A DNA stretch of 64,000 nucleotides from Burkholderiaceae bacterium (GTDB lineage Bacteria > Pseudomonadota > Gammaproteobacteria > Burkholderiales > Burkholderiaceae_B): the NCBI GenBank assembly GCA_004322135.1, contig SCSG01000045.1, positions 1 through 64,000 of the forward strand, written 5' to 3'. The translations under genes were made by a program, and so were the position numbers. The notes under the pieces are model-generated. The model was not told the origin of the DNA. It saw nothing but the letters and a program-made list of their open reading frames with translations, and ran no database searches. Positions 8,938 through 17,355 of this stretch are shown one piece after another; position 1 is the stretch's first letter; every line of letters begins with the position of its first letter.

Positions 8938-9936
8938 ATGTTTAGGATGAAATCCGCAATCTGGATTGCCGTTCTGTTTATTTTGCTGGCGTGCATACCG
9001 TTAGTCGGGCATGCGCTGGACGAACCGTATCTCGTCACCTTCTTCGCTCGTGTGCTGGTCTACGCCTTGGCTGCATGTGCTCTGAATGTGGTGTTGGGGT
9101 TGGCTGGTCTGGTTAGTTTCGGGCACGCCATGTTCATCGGCCTTGGTTGCTATTCCGTAGGCATACTTGCCCATTACGGTATCGATAGCGGCTGGATTCA
9201 GCTGTTGATATGCATTGCTGTTTGTGTCGTGGTGGGCGTGCTTGTCGGCGTGGTTTGTCTGCGCACGTCGGGTATAGGCTTCATCATGATAACCCTGGCT
9301 TTTTCGCAGATGCTGTATTTTTTGATGATCAGCCTGCCGGAATTCGGTGCCGATGACGGTTTGAATATTTACCAGCCCAGTGATTTCGGCTTTTTCCAGC
9401 TTAGCGGTAGTAGCGAGGTGTACTGGGCGGCGTGGGCATTGCTGTTGGCGCTGGTCATCTTTTTGACACGGTTCCGCGTTTCGCCGTTTGGTATGGTGCT
9501 GCGTGCAACTCGTATCAACCCACGGCGGGTGGACGCTTTCGGCTATTCGGTGTTCAGAGTGCAGTTGGCTTCTTACGTCATGTCGGGCGTCATCACGGGA
9601 ATAGCGGGCTTTCTGTTGGCCAATCTTACCCAGTTCGCATCCCCCAGCTATATTGCCTGGCATGTATCGGGCGACCTCATCGTCATGGTCGTTATCGGAG
9701 GTATTGGCCTGGTTACTGGGCCCCTGGTGGGGGCCATTGCCTATCTGGTATTGGAAGAAGTGCTTAAGGGTTGGACAACGCACTGGATGCTGATAATGGG
9801 CCCAATCATTGTCCTCATTGCTCTGCTGGGCCGCAATCAGTTTTCCTGGCTGAAGGCTTGTTTGCAAAGACCTGCGCCGTCGGCTCGCCTGGTAAAGTCC
9901 GTGGCCACTAGTCCCACTGTGGGAGAAACGCCATGA
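8938..9936 (+). CDS. livM: Liv-type ABC importer permease (LivM family)
   Basis: This 332-residue polytopic membrane protein has the LivM hallmarks LVSFGHAMFIGLGCYS and GGIGLVTGPLVGAI. The ATG at 8938 is chosen because AGGGAAGGGA lies about seven bases upstream; an in-frame TTG six bases earlier is less likely. The C-terminus overlaps the start of the ATPase gene (ATGA), indicating translational coupling. Confidence 0.92.
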   Translation: MFRMKSAIWIAVLFILLACIPLVGHALDEPYLVTFFARVLVYALAACALNVVLGLAGLVSFGHAMFIGLGCYSVGILAHYGIDSGWIQLLICIAVCVVVGVLVGVVCLRTSGIGFIMITLAFSQMLYFLMISLPEFGADDGLNIYQPSDFGFFQLSGSSEVYWAAWALLLALVIFLTRFRVSPFGMVLRATRINPRRVDAFGYSVFRVQLASYVMSGVITGIAGFLLANLTQFASPSYIAWHVSGDLIVMVVIGGIGLVTGPLVGAIAYLVLEEVLKGWTTHWMLIMGPIIVLIALLGRNQFSWLKACLQRPAPSARLVKSVATSPTVGETP

Positions 9937-10700
9937 ATATCCTGGAAAGTCCACTTGCGCTGCGTACCAGCGGGTTGGTTCGATATTTTAGTGGCCTGAA
10001 GGCGACCAACGAGGTGTGTTTCGATATTGAACCAGGCGAGTTGCGCGCCATCATTGGGCCCAACGGCGCGGGTAAAACTACACTGATCAACTTATTGACG
10101 GGCGAACTGGTGGCGCACGAAGGCCAGATCTTCATTGGTAGTACCGACGTCACGGGCTGGCCCATACAGCGGCGCGTGGGCTTGGGTTTGTTGCGGTCCT
10201 ACCAGATTACCTCGGTGTTCGATGCCTTTACGGTCTACGAAAACGTGTGCTTGGCAGCCCGGCGCAAACAAGGCCTGGGCCTGGCAATATGGAAGCCCTT
10301 GGTCGGTTATCGCAGCATAGCGGACAAGGCGCTTCGGGTTATTCACGACTGTCATTTGGGTGATGTCGTGCATGCTACCGCTGACAATCTAGCCTACGGG
10401 CAGCGGCGGCAACTGGAAATCGCCATGGCCCTGGCTGCGGATCCGCGCATATTGCTGCTGGACGAGCCGATGGCGGGCATGAGTGCTGCAGAAAGTGCTG
10501 CTGCCGTCGAAATGCTGGGCTCGCTGAAGGGCAAATACACCATTCTGCTTGTCGAGCACGACATGAACGCAGTATTTACACTGGCCGATCACGTCAGCGT
10601 TCTGGTGTACGGGAGCATTGTGGCCACAGGCACCGTCGAAGAAATTCGCAACCATCCGGAAGTCCGTCGCGCCTATCTTGGCGATGACGAGGACGCTTGA
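9933..10700 (+). CDS. livG: Liv-type ABC importer ATPase (LivG family)
   Basis: This 255-residue cytoplasmic ATPase has a Walker A motif (GPNGAGKTT), a degenerate but family-typical signature (YGQRRQLEIAMAL), a Walker B motif (ILLLDEPMAGM) and an H-loop His (VEHDMNAVF). It starts inside the livM stop codon. It powers uptake together with the LivF-type protein encoded next. Confidence 0.92.
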   Translation: MNILESPLALRTSGLVRYFSGLKATNEVCFDIEPGELRAIIGPNGAGKTTLINLLTGELVAHEGQIFIGSTDVTGWPIQRRVGLGLLRSYQITSVFDAFTVYENVCLAARRKQGLGLAIWKPLVGYRSIADKALRVIHDCHLGDVVHATADNLAYGQRRQLEIAMALAADPRILLLDEPMAGMSAAESAAAVEMLGSLKGKYTILLVEHDMNAVFTLADHVSVLVYGSIVATGTVEEIRNHPEVRRAYLGDDEDA

Positions 10701-10717
10701 GCCTACAGGAGGCAGAC

Positions 10718-11416
10718 ATGCTTTCCATTCAACAGTTGGCCGCGAGATATGGCGCGTCGCAGGCACTTTTCAATGTCGATCTTGAGGTAAAGGCCGGCCA
10801 GGTCGTTGGTCTGATCGGGCGCAACGGCATGGGGCGCACAACCGTCATTAAATGCCTGTTTGGTCTTCTGCCATCCGTGGCGGGCATCATACAATTCGAG
10901 AACAAGCGCCTTAACGGTCTGGCGCCGTATCGGATTGGGCGTCTTGGCATTTCGTTGGTGCCCGAGGGCCGGCAAATCTTCCCAACGCTTAGCGTTGAAG
11001 AAAATCTGGTTGCTACGGCATCCCGCTCGACAGGGGCCAGTCAATGGACGTTGGACCGGATCTACCGTTTTTTTCCGCCTCTGAAAGAGCGCCGGCAGAA
11101 TCTGGGTACACAGTTGTCGGGCGGCGAGCAGCAGATGCTGGCCATAGGCCGCGCACTGATGACTAACCCACGATTGCTGGTACTGGACGAGGCAACTGAA
11201 GGCCTGGCACCCATAGTTCGTGCGGAAATCTGGAAAGTGCTGAAAGAGCTTAAGCACGAGGGCCTTTCCATGATTGTGGTCGACAAGAACATCAAGGCTC
11301 TGCTGCGCTTGGCAGACCGTAATTTCATTCTGGACAAGGGCGTTACGGTCTGGCGCGGCAGTTCGCCCGAACTGTCGGCACGCCCCGACCTGATCGACCG
11401 TTACATCGGCGTCTGA
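10718..11416 (+). CDS. livF: Liv-type ABC importer ATPase (LivF family) with variant Walker A
   Basis: This 232-residue ATPase has a normal signature (LSGGEQQMLAIGRAL). In the Walker A motif the invariant lysine is replaced by arginine (Arg40 in GRNGMGRTT, codon CGC). The Walker B motif ends in LDEA rather than LDEP. The H-loop position reads Asn (VDKNI), which is common in LivF. A strong AGGAGG precedes the ATG at 10718; an in-frame TTG at 10697 overlaps livG and is not needed. The partner LivG has a canonical site, so the pair may be catalytically asymmetric. This gene ends the operon; no clear terminator is seen before the IS remnant. Confidence 0.88.
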   Translation: MLSIQQLAARYGASQALFNVDLEVKAGQVVGLIGRNGMGRTTVIKCLFGLLPSVAGIIQFENKRLNGLAPYRIGRLGISLVPEGRQIFPTLSVEENLVATASRSTGASQWTLDRIYRFFPPLKERRQNLGTQLSGGEQQMLAIGRALMTNPRLLVLDEATEGLAPIVRAEIWKVLKELKHEGLSMIVVDKNIKALLRLADRNFILDKGVTVWRGSSPELSARPDLIDRYIGV

Positions 11417-11420
11417 CCTT

Positions 11421-11633
11421 CGCAAGACTTCGCCTGCATTTCTTGTCGGTTGTATCACTCAACAATGGGGACATCCTGGGCAGTTGGATCAACCCATTGA
11501 CGAGGCCACCAGTCGAATCGAGTTGCATGTTCGCCGATCGGATGTGACTTGCCGCCTGCAGACGATTCGGGGCGTTCGTCCGGCCACTGCTTTGGCACTG
11601 GATATCTGCGTTGGCAATGTGCCGCCGTTCTGA
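11421..11633 (+). pseudogene. IS1111/IS110-type transposase remnant (C-terminal part)
   Basis: An open frame without a start codon reads GQLDQPIDEATSRIELHVRR and then CRLQTIRGVRPATALALDIC before a stop at 11631. This matches the helix-rich linker and the second catalytic-region motif (LxTIPGIGPxTAxAL) of IS110/IS1111 transposases. The N-terminal DEDD domain and the rest of the C-terminus are absent, and no terminal repeats were found, so this is a decayed fragment. It marks the boundary between the meta-cleavage/Liv operon and the next transcription unit. Confidence 0.6.
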
Positions 11634-11673
11634 GTGGGATGGTAGCCGCTCGACGCGTTACACCTATTGGGGT

Positions 11674-11741
11674 AAACGATTAGTACAGAACAATCGTTTG
11701 ATTCGAAAAAAAATTAATCGTTTTATCCCGGAATAAACGAT
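11674..11741. promoter_or_regulatory. Cluster of four AATCGTTT half-sites (operator)
   Basis: Upstream of the EthD-like gene the 8-mer AATCGTTT or its complement occurs four times: AAACGATT at 11674, AATCGTTT at 11692, AATCGTTT at 11716 and a 7/8 match, AAACGATG, at 11735. The first and last pairs form inverted repeats with 10- and 11-base spacers. The segment is AT-rich and ends about 100 bases before the coding region, as expected for a regulator-controlled promoter. The regulator is unknown; the GntR protein encoded at the far end of this unit is a candidate. Confidence 0.55.
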
Positions 11742-11843
11742 GTTGGTATTGACTGTGCCAAGTCAGGAAACATAAACTGAATTCAATAAATTAAATTTAA
11801 TTGCACCTTGAATTTCGTGCCCGACACGGAAAAAGGGGGAGAC

Positions 11844-12557
11844 GTGGTTTCGCTGTTCATAACGTATGGTTTGATGGGGCCTCGTGATGCCCTGCTGGTG
11901 TTGCCGCCCGAATGGCGTCAGTCTTTGCCGGCCATTGCCGGCCTCAACAAAGTTTTATTGCACCAGACGTCCAAGGTGGATGATCCGTTTCTGGGCAAAG
12001 AGCCCGCGCGCGCCAACGAGTACGTGCTGCAGTTCTACTTTGACGACTTGTTCAGCCTGGAAGCGGCCAGCGCCCATCAGGGCAAGCTTGGCAAATTGAC
12101 GGATCAGTTCGAAGCGTTGCTGGAGCCGGTTGCGTTCAAGGACCAGCAGGTAATGACGGTTCGCCATTACCCGATTGCTGGTCAGCCTGATCATGCTGCC
12201 ACCACGCCGTTGTGCACCTATCTGGTCGCCTACTACAGCCCCGGGAAGTCGCACGACGTCTGGCTGTCCGAATACATCAGCAAGCATGTGCCGTTGATGC
12301 GGGAACTGCCTGCCATACGCGAGGTCGAAATCTACACCAAGGTTGACTGGCTCAGCGAGCTGGCCTTGCCGCGGGCCGATGCCATCCAGCGCAACAAGGT
12401 GGTTTTCGACGATGCTCAAGCCTTGCAGGTGGCGCTGGATTCACCGGTGCGCGCGCAGATGCGGGCCGACTATCTGGCCCTGCCGCAGATGGGGCTTACC
12501 AATACGCATGTCCCAATGCGTACGGATCTTGTGTTCAGCCGCCAGGCCCAGTCGTAG
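11844..12557 (+). CDS. EthD-like dimeric alpha/beta-barrel protein
   Basis: This protein of about 237 residues resembles the EthD family of ferredoxin-like barrels found beside oxygenases. It appears to have two barrel modules; the second starts around LCTYLVAYYSPGKSHDVWLS and includes the family-like HVPLMRELPAIREVEIYTKV. The function of EthD proteins is poorly defined. The start is uncertain: GTG at 11844 follows a purine-rich AAAAGGGGGA and fits the first beta strand (VVSLFITYGL), while a TTG at 11808 would add 12 residues. It is followed at 72 bases by a flavin oxidoreductase gene, so it probably serves that enzyme or its product. Confidence 0.6.
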   Translation: MVSLFITYGLMGPRDALLVLPPEWRQSLPAIAGLNKVLLHQTSKVDDPFLGKEPARANEYVLQFYFDDLFSLEAASAHQGKLGKLTDQFEALLEPVAFKDQQVMTVRHYPIAGQPDHAATTPLCTYLVAYYSPGKSHDVWLSEYISKHVPLMRELPAIREVEIYTKVDWLSELALPRADAIQRNKVVFDDAQALQVALDSPVRAQMRADYLALPQMGLTNTHVPMRTDLVFSRQAQS

Positions 12558-12629
12558 GCAAGGGGCGCCAGGCTTGCGACCGGCGCGGTAAGTTCAGAAA
12601 GTATTGCGTCAAACATAAAGGATGCAGCG

Positions 12630-13745
12630 ATGAGTTTCGTGAATTGCATGCTGGAGCCCTCGACGTTCAAGCTGGGTACGTTTTCCACCAATGCTGATGG
12701 TGGCTCGGCGCTTACCAAAGTGCCCGAGCGCTGGAAGGCGTCGTGGGACGACGTCCAGGAGGCCGCGCAGATCGCTGATCGCGCCGGGCTGGACTTCATC
12801 CTTCCTATTGCGCGCTGGAAGGGCTTTGGCGGCGAGACCAGGGCGCGCGAGCATTCCTTTGAAACTTTCACCTATGCGGCCGGCCTGGCCGCAGTCACCC
12901 GGCGTATCGTCCTGTTCATGACGGTACATGTGCCGCTGGTGCACCCGCTGTATGCGGCCAAGGCATTGGCTACTGTGGATCACATCAGTCATGGCCGCGC
13001 GGGGCTCAATATTGTCTGCGGCTGGAACCCTGACGAGTTCGCCATGTTTGGCGGCAAGCTGGTGGATCGCCCCTACGATCAGGCGGCCGAGTGGGCCGAC
13101 ATTCTGTTCAAGCTTTACAACACGAACACGCCCTTCGATTTCGATGGCAAGTTCTACCAGCTCAACCATGCGATCACCAGTCCGGTATCCGTGCAGCGGC
13201 CCAGGCCCATTACGATGAACGCCGCGTTCGGGCCCCCGGGGCGCGATTTCGCCGCGCGCCACTGTGATTTTCTGTTCACGACCTTTACCGACATGGAGGC
13301 GGGCAAGGTTCAGATCGCCGACATGCGTCAGCGCGCCGAAGCAGCGGGGCGCGAGATGGGGGTGTACACCGTGGCCCACGTCGTGTGTCGTGAAACCGAA
13401 AAGGAAGCCAGGGATTACTACCGCTACTATTCGGCCGAACAGGAAGACACGGGTGCCGTCGATTACATGATGCGCCAGAAGAAGACTTTCAGCCGCAGCC
13501 ACGACGAAGAGGCCTACCGCAAATATCGCCAGCGTTTTGCCGCCGGCACCGGCACGTATCCGCTGGTGGGTACGCCCGAGCAAATTGCACAAGAGCTCAT
13601 TCGCATGCACCAGACAGGTTTCAAGGGCAGCGCGCTGACGTTCGTCAATTACCGCGACGAGCTGCCGTTCTTTTGTGAACGGGTATTACCTTTGCTTGAA
13701 CAGGCGGGGATACGCGTCCCCGTACAAGCGGGCATGCAACCATAA
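12630..13745 (+). CDS. Luciferase-like (LLM-class) flavin-dependent monooxygenase
   Basis: This 371-residue TIM-barrel protein belongs to the bacterial-luciferase superfamily, which uses reduced FMN and oxygen. Recognisable segments are FETFTYAAGLAAVTRRI, ATVDHISHGRAGLNIVCGWN (a core motif shared with RutA, SfnG and alkanesulfonate monooxygenases) and the C-terminal VGTPEQIAQELIRMHQTGF. Members cleave C-S, C-N or C-O bonds or oxidise ring nitrogen; the substrate here is not known. No flavin reductase is encoded beside it. The start has AAAGGA upstream. The peptide-type importer genes that follow suggest that its substrate is imported by that system. Confidence 0.85.
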   Translation: MSFVNCMLEPSTFKLGTFSTNADGGSALTKVPERWKASWDDVQEAAQIADRAGLDFILPIARWKGFGGETRAREHSFETFTYAAGLAAVTRRIVLFMTVHVPLVHPLYAAKALATVDHISHGRAGLNIVCGWNPDEFAMFGGKLVDRPYDQAAEWADILFKLYNTNTPFDFDGKFYQLNHAITSPVSVQRPRPITMNAAFGPPGRDFAARHCDFLFTTFTDMEAGKVQIADMRQRAEAAGREMGVYTVAHVVCRETEKEARDYYRYYSAEQEDTGAVDYMMRQKKTFSRSHDEEAYRKYRQRFAAGTGTYPLVGTPEQIAQELIRMHQTGFKGSALTFVNYRDELPFFCERVLPLLEQAGIRVPVQAGMQP

Positions 13746-13827
13746 GAATGCTGTTTCTACTAACCGGTTTCCGCAATGGCGATATGTCGCGATGGTAAGG
13801 AAACATAGTTGAGTCCCGGAGGTTCAT

Positions 13828-15384
13828 ATGCAAGACGAAATTAAAACCAGCCGCAGGTCGTTCGTGCTTAACGGCGCAGTGGCGGCCCTGGCAGCCTCGA
13901 TGTGGCCCATGCGTGACCTGCTTGCCCAAGGCACGTCAGGGTCGGATTCGCTGACCATCACCTATTCCAGCGATGTGCCGTCGTGGGATCCCACGGCCCT
14001 TACCGTGCCCATTGCTCAGTCCCTGTATGCCGCCGTGTTCGATTCACCCTTGCGCTATTCCAGGGACCTGAAGCTTGAGCCCATGCAGATCACCTCGTGG
14101 AAGTGGCTGGACGAGACCAAGCAGCGCCTGGCCATTACCTTGCACGACGGCATCAAGTTCCACGATGGCAGCCCGCTAACAATGAACGACGTGAAGTGGA
14201 GCCTGCTCGAGCGTCCGGCAAAAGACAAAAAGTTGGCGGTGGGCGGTATGTTCCCCACTTTGAAGGATGTCGAGATCAGTTCGCCGACCCAAGGGGTGCT
14301 GGTGTACAGACAGCCCACGCCAACGGCGCCGATCTTCCTTGGCTTTCTGGCAGCATTCATCTTGCCGCGCGATTACATCCAGAAGGTTGGCATGGACGCC
14401 TTCCTTCAAAAGCCGGTGGGTGCCGGGCCCTATCGCGTCGTGCAGTATCAGCGCGGTTCGCGCCTGGTGCTCGAAGCCTTCGACGGCTATTGGGGCGCCA
14501 AGCCCAAGATCAAGAACGTCGTATTTCTGTTTACGCCTGAAGCGTCATCCCGCGTGGCGCTGGTCGAGTCCCACCGTGCCGACCTGGGCGCCGACCTGCC
14601 CATTCGCGAAACCGAGCGGCTTGGCAAGGTTGCCGGTCTTACCACCCACATCTACCCGATCTCGACCATGTACATGATCAAGGTCCCCAGCTACGTAAAG
14701 CCGTTCGACAACGACAATGTGCGCAAGGCGCTGCACCTGGCCATCGACAAAAATGCACTCTCCAGGGCGCTGTACGCGGGCAAGGCTCCCGTGTTGTCCA
14801 TCGTGGCCACGACCCATTCACCCGCCTATATTCCGGGCTATGTGTTTCCGTACAATCCCAAAGAGGCCATGGAGCTTCTGAAAAAAGAAGGGTACAGCGC
14901 CAGTCACCCGCTCAAGATTCGCCTGTTGACGACCAACGGGGCGTTCCCGAACGACTTCGACATGGCCCGAGTCCTTGTTTCCATGTGGAAGAAGGTAGGG
15001 GTGGAAACCGACGTCGAAGTCACCACAACAGCCAAATCCATCGAGCTCAGCCACAACCAGAAAATTACTGGCCTGGTCCTTTACAACTGGGCTAACGCCA
15101 CCGGTGACCCGGACAATGGCGTCGGTCGTATTCTGGACCCACGCCTGCGCTTTGCAATGTGGCGTGACATGGCGTTGGCGGGGCGCATCGACAAACTCTT
15201 CACCGAGGTTGACGAAGCCAAGCGCATTGCGGGCTACCAATCCCTGCTCAAGGATTCTTCGGAGAATTCCTGGGTCATTCCGCTGCTGCAGGGCGTGGCC
15301 ACGATTGGGTATAACTCGAAGCTTGATGTCCCGCTGCAGGGCAATGGCTATATTTCTCCGCGGCTGTATTCCTGGAAGGCCTAG
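13828..15384 (+). CDS. Dipeptide-type ABC importer substrate-binding protein, Tat-exported
   Basis: This 518-residue protein of the family 5 solute-binding proteins (DppA/OppA/NikA type) begins with a twin-arginine signal (SRRSFVL, then a hydrophobic stretch ending before AQGTSG), so it is probably exported folded. Conserved SBP_bac_5 features include WKWLDETKQRLAITLHDGI KFHDG near residue 90 and NVRKALHLAIDKNAL near residue 300. Despite the family name such proteins often bind non-peptide solutes. It heads an operon with two permeases and a fused ATPase. Confidence 0.88.
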   Translation: MQDEIKTSRRSFVLNGAVAALAASMWPMRDLLAQGTSGSDSLTITYSSDVPSWDPTALTVPIAQSLYAAVFDSPLRYSRDLKLEPMQITSWKWLDETKQRLAITLHDGIKFHDGSPLTMNDVKWSLLERPAKDKKLAVGGMFPTLKDVEISSPTQGVLVYRQPTPTAPIFLGFLAAFILPRDYIQKVGMDAFLQKPVGAGPYRVVQYQRGSRLVLEAFDGYWGAKPKIKNVVFLFTPEASSRVALVESHRADLGADLPIRETERLGKVAGLTTHIYPISTMYMIKVPSYVKPFDNDNVRKALHLAIDKNALSRALYAGKAPVLSIVATTHSPAYIPGYVFPYNPKEAMELLKKEGYSASHPLKIRLLTTNGAFPNDFDMARVLVSMWKKVGVETDVEVTTTAKSIELSHNQKITGLVLYNWANATGDPDNGVGRILDPRLRFAMWRDMALAGRIDKLFTEVDEAKRIAGYQSLLKDSSENSWVIPLLQGVATIGYNSKLDVPLQGNGYISPRLYSWKA

Positions 15385-15434
15385 TCTTGCCGGATTGTTG
15401 CCAAGGGGGCGTTTTTACTGACTGAGACTGGTGC

Positions 15435-16451
15435 ATGGCTCGATCACCGCTGATGGTATTGCTGCAGCGACTGCTTGCAGGGATACCCATCATTCTGCTG
15501 TTGTCGCTCGTCGTCTTTGTGGTGTTGCGGGCGTTACCGTCGGACCCTCTGGCAATGATGCTTTCCCCTTCGGCCACCACGTCCGAAGTGGACGCGTTGC
15601 GCGCGTCGCTGGGTCTGGATAAACCTTTCTACGTGCAGTTCTACATCTGGCTGGAAAGGGCGTTGCAGGGTGACCTTGGCCGTTCGTACATATTCCAGCA
15701 GCCTGTGATCACGCTGATCCTCAAAGCGCTGCCGGTGACCCTGGAGCTCGTGGTGGTCGGGCTGGTCATCGCGTTGATCATCAGCTTTCCGCTCGCGCTG
15801 GTGGCGTTTTCCCTGTATGGCAAACGTTGGGGCGTTGTCCCCGATACCATCGTGGTAATCATGCAGTCCATCCCCGCGTTTCTGTGGGGCTTGCTGTTCA
15901 TTGCGCTGTTCGGCGTGTTTTATCCTGTTCTTCCGTTCAGCGGGCAGCTGGGTCCCGAGTTCCATTTGCCGACGATAACCGGGTTTGTATTGATCGATAC
16001 CTTGCTGGTGCATAACCTGGCGGCGTTTCAGAATGCCGCGGCGCATATGGTGCTGCCGGCCTGCGCGCTGGCCCTGGGATTTTGCCCGCTAGTGGTACGG
16101 GTGTTGCGCTCGTGCCTGATCGAGGCGTCCAAAGAACCCTTTGTCATGGTGGCGCGTCTGCGCGGGGTACCCGCCCGGCGGATTCTGCTGCGCTATATTC
16201 AGAAAAATGCCATGCTGCCCACCATCACCATGATAGGCGTGCAATTCGGCTTTCTGTTTGGCGCCGCCCTTCTCATTGAAATCATCTTTTCCTTTCCGGG
16301 CATCGGCAGCCTGATGGTGACTGCGGTCAAAAGTAATGACCTTCCGCTCATCCAGGGCGTGACGATCGTGTTTGGCGTGTTGATGGTGCTTATCAATGCT
16401 ACGGTGGACGCCCTGTATGCCGTCCTGAACCCGATGCTCAGGGAACGCTGA
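15435..16451 (+). CDS. dppB: Dipeptide-type ABC importer permease (DppB family)
   Basis: This 338-residue inner-membrane protein has the DppB layout: an N-terminal membrane span, a periplasmic loop (SEVDALRASLGLDKPFYVQF), and a five-span core with the EAA coupling loop near ARLRGVPARRILLRYIQKNA. Its stop overlaps the next start as TGATG. Confidence 0.9.
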   Translation: MARSPLMVLLQRLLAGIPIILLLSLVVFVVLRALPSDPLAMMLSPSATTSEVDALRASLGLDKPFYVQFYIWLERALQGDLGRSYIFQQPVITLILKALPVTLELVVVGLVIALIISFPLALVAFSLYGKRWGVVPDTIVVIMQSIPAFLWGLLFIALFGVFYPVLPFSGQLGPEFHLPTITGFVLIDTLLVHNLAAFQNAAAHMVLPACALALGFCPLVVRVLRSCLIEASKEPFVMVARLRGVPARRILLRYIQKNAMLPTITMIGVQFGFLFGAALLIEIIFSFPGIGSLMVTAVKSNDLPLIQGVTIVFGVLMVLINATVDALYAVLNPMLRER

Positions 16452-17353
16452 TGGAATCGGGTCTTGCCGTGGCGGCGTCATCATCGAAAAGGGGCTCGGT
16501 CTTGCGGGCGCTTCGCCGCCTGTCGCCCAAGACGTGGATTGGGCTTGCCATTGTTCTGTTCGCGGTATTCGTGGCCGTTGCCGCGCCGTGGCTTGCGCCG
16601 CATGGGCCCAACGACCAGGACCTGCTGAGCATGCTGCTGCCGCCCGCCTGGTCCAGTGGCGGCTCGGCCAGTTTCCCGCTTGGCACGGACGGCCTTGGGC
16701 AGGACATCCTTTCGCGCGCCATCTATGGCACGCGCGTTGCCATCATTGTGGCGGTGTCGGCGGCCACTGGCGCAATGCTGATCGGCGTTTTCATGGCCAT
16801 GCTGGCCGGATACTTTGGCGGCTGGGTGGACCGGCTCATAGGTTACGTGGTGAACCTCTGGATGTCGTTTCCGCCTGTGGTGCTGTCGCTGGTGTTGATG
16901 GTTGGCCTGGGCACAGGGGTTGTGAACGTCATTCTGGCCATCGTCCTTGTCGACTGGACGCGATTCTGCCGCGTGGTTCGTTCGGACGTCATCGTGGTGA
17001 GGCGGCGTCAATACGTGTTGGCGGCGCGCCTGCTGGGGTTTGGCCACTTCCGGATCATGCTGCGCGAAATTCTGCCGGCGGTTGGGCCGCTGATCATCAC
17101 GCTGTTTTCGCTTGAGATGGGGATAGCCGTCATCGTCGAAGCTATTCTGAGTTTTGTCGGGATGTCCGTGTCCGCCGGCACGGTGGCGTGGGGCGTGATG
17201 ATTGCGGATTCAAGAACTTACCTGCACGAAGCGCCGTGGGGCATGCTGACTCCGGTGCTGTGCATTATCTTTCTCGTTCTGGGCTTCAACACACTGGGCG
17301 ACGGTTTGCGTGAGTCGCTGGACCCCGCGCTGCGGGATCGGGCCAGGGACTGA
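16451..17353 (+). CDS. dppC: Dipeptide-type ABC importer permease (DppC family)
   Basis: This 300-residue permease has an N-terminal cytoplasmic tail, a first membrane span, the DppC-typical LGTDGLGQDILSRAIYGTR and the EAA loop ARLLGFGHFRIMLREILP. It is coupled by overlap to dppB and lies two bases before the ATPase gene. Confidence 0.9.
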   Translation: MESGLAVAASSSKRGSVLRALRRLSPKTWIGLAIVLFAVFVAVAAPWLAPHGPNDQDLLSMLLPPAWSSGGSASFPLGTDGLGQDILSRAIYGTRVAIIVAVSAATGAMLIGVFMAMLAGYFGGWVDRLIGYVVNLWMSFPPVVLSLVLMVGLGTGVVNVILAIVLVDWTRFCRVVRSDVIVVRRRQYVLAARLLGFGHFRIMLREILPAVGPLIITLFSLEMGIAVIVEAILSFVGMSVSAGTVAWGVMIADSRTYLHEAPWGMLTPVLCIIFLVLGFNTLGDGLRESLDPALRDRARD

Positions 17354-17355
17354 TC

